Shown piece by piece: positions 59,952 through 64,000 of a DNA stretch of 64,000 nucleotides (position 1 is its first letter; the number at the start of each line of letters is the position of its first letter). Source of the stretch: Parietaria judaica (lineage: Eukaryota; Streptophyta; Magnoliopsida; Rosales; Urticaceae); assembly GCA_954871525.1 (NCBI GenBank), contig OX940871.1:26696586-26760585 (forward strand). Direction: 5' to 3'. Both the position numbers and the translations under genes were made by a program. The notes beneath the pieces are model-generated. The model had not been told where the DNA came from and did not search any database. It saw only the letters and a program-made list of their open reading frames with translations.

Positions 59952-61678
59952 GAGAGCCTTGGCGCCCACATTATCGCACCAAAGAGTTGGTGGAGATGAA
60001 GGAATCGGGAAACCAATCTCTTGAAGAAGCGATTGCAGCCAGACAAGCTCAGTTGCTGTGGATGCCAAAGCTCGATATTCCGATTCAGTACTGGAGCGAG
60101 AGACAGCCAGTTGCTTCCGAGAACCCCAGTTGATTCAATTCTGACCCAGAAAGACGCAGAAACCCGACGTAGCTTTACGATCATCCAGATCGGTGGCCCA
60201 GTCAGCATCAGAGTAAGCTTCAAGGCACAGATCGGTGGATGGAGTAAAGGATAGACCAACATTGAGAGTGCCTTTTATGTAACGCAGGATACGTTTACAA
60301 GCAATCCAATGATTGACAGTTGGAGCTTGAAGAAACTGACTAAGGCGATTGACAGCATAAGAGATATCTGGCCGTGTCATTGTAAGGTACTGCAGGGCTC
60401 CTATTGTGCTACGAAACACGAGGGGCTGAGCAAAGAGAGGACTGTCAGATAAAGACAGGGTATTTGCCGAGCACATTGGAGTAGAGCAAGGCTTGGAATT
60501 TTCCAGGTTTGTCTTAGTTAGAAGCTCAGATGCATACTTCGTTTGCGTAAGAGACAGACCGTGTGATGTGTGTGCAGCTTCAAAGCCAAGAAAGTAGTTG
60601 ACAGGACCAAGGTCTTTCAGGGCAAAACTCTTGTGGAGATCACTTATGAGGGATTGAATGGAGGAAGGGTCATCTCCAGTTATAAGAATGTCATCGACAT
60701 AAATGAGGACCAATAGAGTTTTGTTGTTGACCTTTTTGAAGAAAAGAGAAGTGTCACTGATGCTATTTCGAAAACCTCTGTGAACAAGGGCAGCTTTGAG
60801 TTTCTCAAACCAAGCTCGTGGAGCTTGTTTGAGTCCATAGAGAGATTTCTTTAGCAAGCAGACATGATCGGGCTTAGACTTGTCCACGAACCCTGTCGGT
60901 TGATACATAAAGACTTGTTCACAAAGCTCCCCATTGAGAAATGCGTTGTTAATGTCAATCTGTCTGATATCCCAGTTTTTCGACACAGCAATGGAGAACA
61001 TGACACGAATCGTGCTGGCTTTAATGACAGGACTAAAGGTTTCTTTGTAATCAATCCCTTCAGTTTGTTGAAAACCTCTGGCAACAAGGCGAGCTTTGAG
61101 TTTATCGAGAGTACCATCGGGCTTGAATTTGGACTTGAACACCCACTTGTTACTCACAATATTCATGTCGGGTGAAGGAGGAACAAGAATCCAAGTTTTG
61201 TTGGACATGAGGGCATTGAATTCAGACTTCATGGCATTTAGCCAATTGGGATCCTTCAATGCAGATGCAGTTGTCTTTGGCTCAGGAAAGCCATTGCACT
61301 TGATAAGATTCGCACTGAAAATTCTGGGCTTATAAATTCCATATTTTGAGCGTGTGTGGATGTGAGAGGTGGTCGTGGATGTTATTGTGTTTGCGGGATC
61401 TGGCACGGTGATTGAAGTGAGGACAGACTCTAGAGGTGGACTAGGTGGAATGGAAGTATTTCTGAGATCATCTTGAGAGGGTTGATAGTTTTGAGTGGGA
61501 GGTGCAGGAGTTGAGATATTTCTAGAGAGACCCTAGGGATATGGGGGCAAGCACGGGGGTAGAATTGGAAGAGTGGAGACAAAGCTTGGAGAGGTTTTGT
61601 TGTTGTAAGAAGGGACAGTGTTTGATGGAAACAGACTTTTGTACGGGAAAGAGTTTTCATCAAAATTTACTGATCGTG
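59952..61678 (-). pseudogene. Copia pol fragment: integrase tail, RT, RNase H (antisense to its LTR)
   Basis: The minus strand reads TRSVNFDENSFPYKSLF (end of the integrase region) at about 61670, a Pro/Ser-rich linker, then the complete copia reverse transcriptase. RT blocks seen: WVFKSKFKPDGTLDKLKARL, GIDYKETFSPVIK, QIDINNAFLNGEL, LKKSLYGLKQAPRAWF, and the catalytic YVDD near 60692-60703. RNase H follows (SDADWA, then STESEYRALA, ending CDNVGAKALA). Two in-frame stops, TAG at 61533-61535 and TGA at 60132-60134, interrupt it. RNase H is cut short exactly where the primer-binding site begins. Gag, protease and the integrase core are missing. Confidence 0.9.
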
Positions 61679-61801
61679 TGTTGTAAATATTGTAATTAGT
61701 TTAAGTTAATTACTATTCATAGTCTTAGGTTGTATATATGCCATTTACTCATCAATGAGAATCACAAGTTCAAAACCCAAACAACTACATGGTATCAGAG
61801 C
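61679..61801 (+). mobile_element. Second, very short LTR (about 111 bp) and primer-binding site
   Basis: TGTTGTAAATATTG at 61679 follows directly on the pol fragment. The segment contains a TATA-like TTGTATATATG and ends AACAACTACA at 61789. TGGTATCAGAGC follows at 61790-61801, the second tRNA-iMet primer-binding site in the same orientation as the first. The left end is inferred from the abrupt loss of pol coding sequence and the TG start. The LTR differs in sequence from the one at 59,749, so this is another element, apparently inserted into the pol fragment. Confidence 0.75.
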
Positions 61802-62851
61802 TCGGGTTGTGAGCGGAGTGGAGCGGAGCAGAGCGAGAGTGTCGGTGGTGTCTTGCCGGAGTTCGAACCGTGCGCGGAGGAGGAACTCGGCTTAGAGATC
61901 GGAAACTGCTGCTCAGAGTTGGGGTTTGATCGACGGGAGTCCGAGGACTCGGAATGTGTGGCTGTTGAGAAGCTTGGAGATCGAGAGAGGGGAATCGATC
62001 GAAGGCAGAGCAGCCCTGGGTTTTTTGGAGCTTGGTTTAGGGCTTTGGAATTGAGCTCGAGAAGCTCCATCGAAGCTCGAGAGCTAGGGCTTGGAATCGA
62101 AGACCTGGTGGAAAAGAATCGATTAGGGCTTGTTACTGAAATCGATTGGAGGTTGAGAGAGACACTTGCCACAGAGGAACGACGCGTCGGAGCTAGCAGA
62201 GCGGCGAATCTGGGTGTCTTGGAATCGCCGGAGTTCGTGCTCGCCTGAGATTCGCGGTCGCCGGAGAAGGAGAAGGAGAATAGCTCGCTGAAATCGCGAG
62301 GTCTGAGGAGAAAGCTCGAGGGGAAGAAAGCTCGACGAAGAAGGACGCGAACTTCAGCGGCGACGGTGGTCGGAAGGTTTCCGGCGGCTTCGACGGCTGT
62401 CATCGGCGACGGAGGAGAGAGTTCGGCGACCGAACTGCTGCTCTGTGGAGTAGCTTAGAGAACGAGGGAGATCGATCGAAAAAAAAAGAAAAAGGGAAAA
62501 GAAAAAGAAAAAAGAAAAAGAAAAAGAAAAAGAAAGGGAAATTCCATTTTTACCCTTGGTGTTGAGTGTGGGTGTTCTGGTTGTCCTTGCGCGAGGTTTG
62601 TGCCCACATGCAGAAACAATTGTTTGGTTTTGGTGAGTTTCTGCGTGTGCTTGCGCTGAAACACTTGTGCCTGTGCTCAGACGAGGAGTTATTTTTTTAT
62701 TGTGCTTGCGCCAAAGCTCACGTTCCTGTGCCCAGAAGGAAAGATCATCTTTGTGAGGTCATTTTTCTGTCTCTTTCTTTTACTGATTGAACTTGATTGG
62801 GTCCGGGGAGCCATAAGCTAGGATCCGGCAATAAGTTCAAAGAAAAACAGG
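61802..62851 (+). mobile_element. Untranslated leader of the second copia element
   Basis: GC- and GAG-rich sequence from the primer-binding site to the gag start. Open frames on both strands (about 170-200 codons) are low-complexity Glu/Ser/Arg-rich or Ser/Leu-rich and match no gag or pol block. An (AAAAG)n/(AAAG)n tract lies at 62476-62535. The last part (GATTGGGTCCGGGGAGCC...) leads to AAACAGGATGGCG, a good start context. Confidence 0.65.
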
Positions 62852-64000
62852 ATGGCGACAAATACTTCAAAGAGGATGACAGCGGAAGAATTGGTCGATT
62901 TCTTCCAATTCACTAGAGGATTTGGTATGAGGCGGAAAAAGACGGGAGAAGCACCGGGTATGAGGCCTGGAGGAGTAACTGGCAGTAGAGTCCACAGAGA
63001 AACTCGACAGTGTTACAAGTGCGGTGCGATTGGCCACCTGAGGGCGGCATGTCCAAATGCACCGAAAGAGATGGAGTACGTCAATCAAGGAAAGTCTAGT
63101 GCATGCGGGCGTGGACAGTTTGGAGGCTGTGACAGTGATGGTTGTAGATGTGGTTACAATAGTAGCCATCGGGCACACCTGAAGGCTGGAGACGATGAAG
63201 AGGAAGACACGAAACCGATCTTCACCAAGAAGGAGGTTATCGAGATGTTCAAGAACGATAAGGTGGTGAAGCAAGCATGCAAGAAGCCCATGAATGAAGA
63301 GGGTAGTGTTGCGATGCTTACTGGTAAGGCTCCTCCTTCTAGCCGGATTACACGGAGGAAAGATTAGATAGTGGATTCGGGCGCTACACGGCATGTGAAT
63401 GGCACTGCGAGTGAGTTCACTAAATATACCCAACTGGCAGTCCCTGAGAAGATTCAAACTGCCGATGGCACATTTCAAGCCGTTGTTGGAAATGGTGAAG
63501 TTGAGTGTACCGATCATATGACGTTGACAGATGTTTTGCATGCTCCATCGTTTCCAGTGAATCTTTTGTCTATCAGTGCCATTATACTCCGGTTGAATTG
63601 TAGAGTGACATTTGACATTCCGAAGGTGGTGTTTCGAGAAAAGGGAACCGACAGACTACTTGGGACTGGGACTTGGAGTAACGGTTTGTGGTACATGGAC
63701 CGAAGAGGTATGGATGCGGCGTTGGCGTCCATAGTAGAGAAAGAGAGCATGAAGATGTCCGGTAAGAGTGTGGAAGAAGAATTGATGTTATATCACCAAC
63801 GGATAGGACATCCATCTTTTGGAACCTTGAAAGTATTATATCCGTCATTATATGAAAAGTCTGACAAACGGAAACTCGTATGTGATTCATGTGAATTTGG
63901 AAAGCATACCCGGAGCTCTTACGTTAGCTCGGGCAGAAGAAGCCTTCACCCTTTCGATTTGATTCATTCAGATGTATGGGGACCATGTCCCACGACTTCA
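62852..64000 (+). CDS. Copia gag and start of pol, one in-frame UAG, runs off the window
   Basis: Gag frame 62852-63367 (171 aa) has a CCHC zinc knuckle CYKCGAIGHLRAAC (about 54-67), the nucleocapsid signature, but is much shorter than usual copia gag and lacks most of the N-terminal capsid part. It stops at UAG (63365-63367). The same frame then stays open to 64000: protease with active-site DSGA in VDSGATRHV, GAG-pre-integrase YHQRIGHPSFGTL with the HHCC zinc finger (CDSCEFGKH), and the first catalytic Asp of integrase in DLIHSDVWGPCP. The 210 codons after the stop contain no further stop, so pol looks recent. The UAG may be a simple mutation or be read through. Element order (protease, then integrase) is copia. 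Confidence 0.9.

Noticed and set aside
61795..62403. 202-codon minus-strand and 172-codon plus-strand frames
   Set aside because: Low-complexity frames in the leader of a copia element, before the gag start; neither resembles gag or pol.
62867..63541. 224-codon minus-strand frame
   Set aside because: Antisense of the copia gag/protease frame, which carries the zinc knuckle and DSGA motifs.
1..64000. CRISPR arrays, prokaryotic operons, tRNA or rRNA genes
   Set aside because: Looked for and not found; the tandem repeats present are minisatellites or transposon parts, and gene structure is plant nuclear.

Overview
This is nuclear DNA of a flowering plant, most likely a eudicot. It shows AT-rich spacers, intron-split genes with GT..AG borders, a plastid-targeted zeaxanthin epoxidase, a remorin, an Ole e 6-like pollen protein, oil-body lipases and many plant transposons. 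I do not name a species.

Layout. 1-2.3 kb holds the 3' part of a Ty1/copia element (integrase tail, internal deletion, polypurine tract, 3' LTR). 2.3-12.5 kb is gene-poor: two modules rich in TCGCGA, a decayed RNase H fragment and a CACTA-like transposon end. 12.5-18.8 kb is a complete 16-exon zeaxanthin epoxidase gene (minus). 19-28.6 kb holds inverted-repeat elements, a second RNase H relic and an hAT-like element. 28.7-31.3 kb is a four-exon remorin gene (plus). It converges on a 13-exon gene for a three-RRM RNA-binding protein at 32.0-35.0 kb (minus). 36-40 kb has a MULE-like repeat and tandem arrays, one of them packed with TTGACT motifs, just upstream of a two-exon Ole e 6-like gene (40.4-41.6 kb, plus). 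Two tandem class 3 (OBL1-like) lipase genes on the minus strand follow: a complete five-exon copy (43.4-48.6 kb) and a copy lacking exon 1 in the window (55.6-59.7 kb). A three-level nest lies between them: an inverted-repeat element inside an hAT element inside CACTA-like repeat sequence. From 59.75 kb to the end are copia elements: an LTR plus primer-binding site joined to pol in the wrong orientation, then a second very short LTR, primer-binding site, leader, gag and start of pol.

How the genes relate. The host genes are independent: carotenoid/ABA metabolism, plasma-membrane scaffold, RNA binding, pollen secreted protein, and triacylglycerol hydrolysis. Only the two lipases form a family cluster. 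Splice models were assembled by hand. The five complete models (ZEP 657 aa, remorin 347 aa, RRM protein 362 aa, Ole e 6-like 74 aa, lipase 1 509 aa) each have a total coding length that is a multiple of three and stay open throughout.

The strongest candidate for something unusual is 59,749-61,789: an LTR and tRNA-iMet primer-binding site fused at the edge of the primer-binding site to antisense pol. It looks like a misdirected reverse-transcription product or a self-integration, and it sits 47 bp from a splice acceptor of the second lipase gene.
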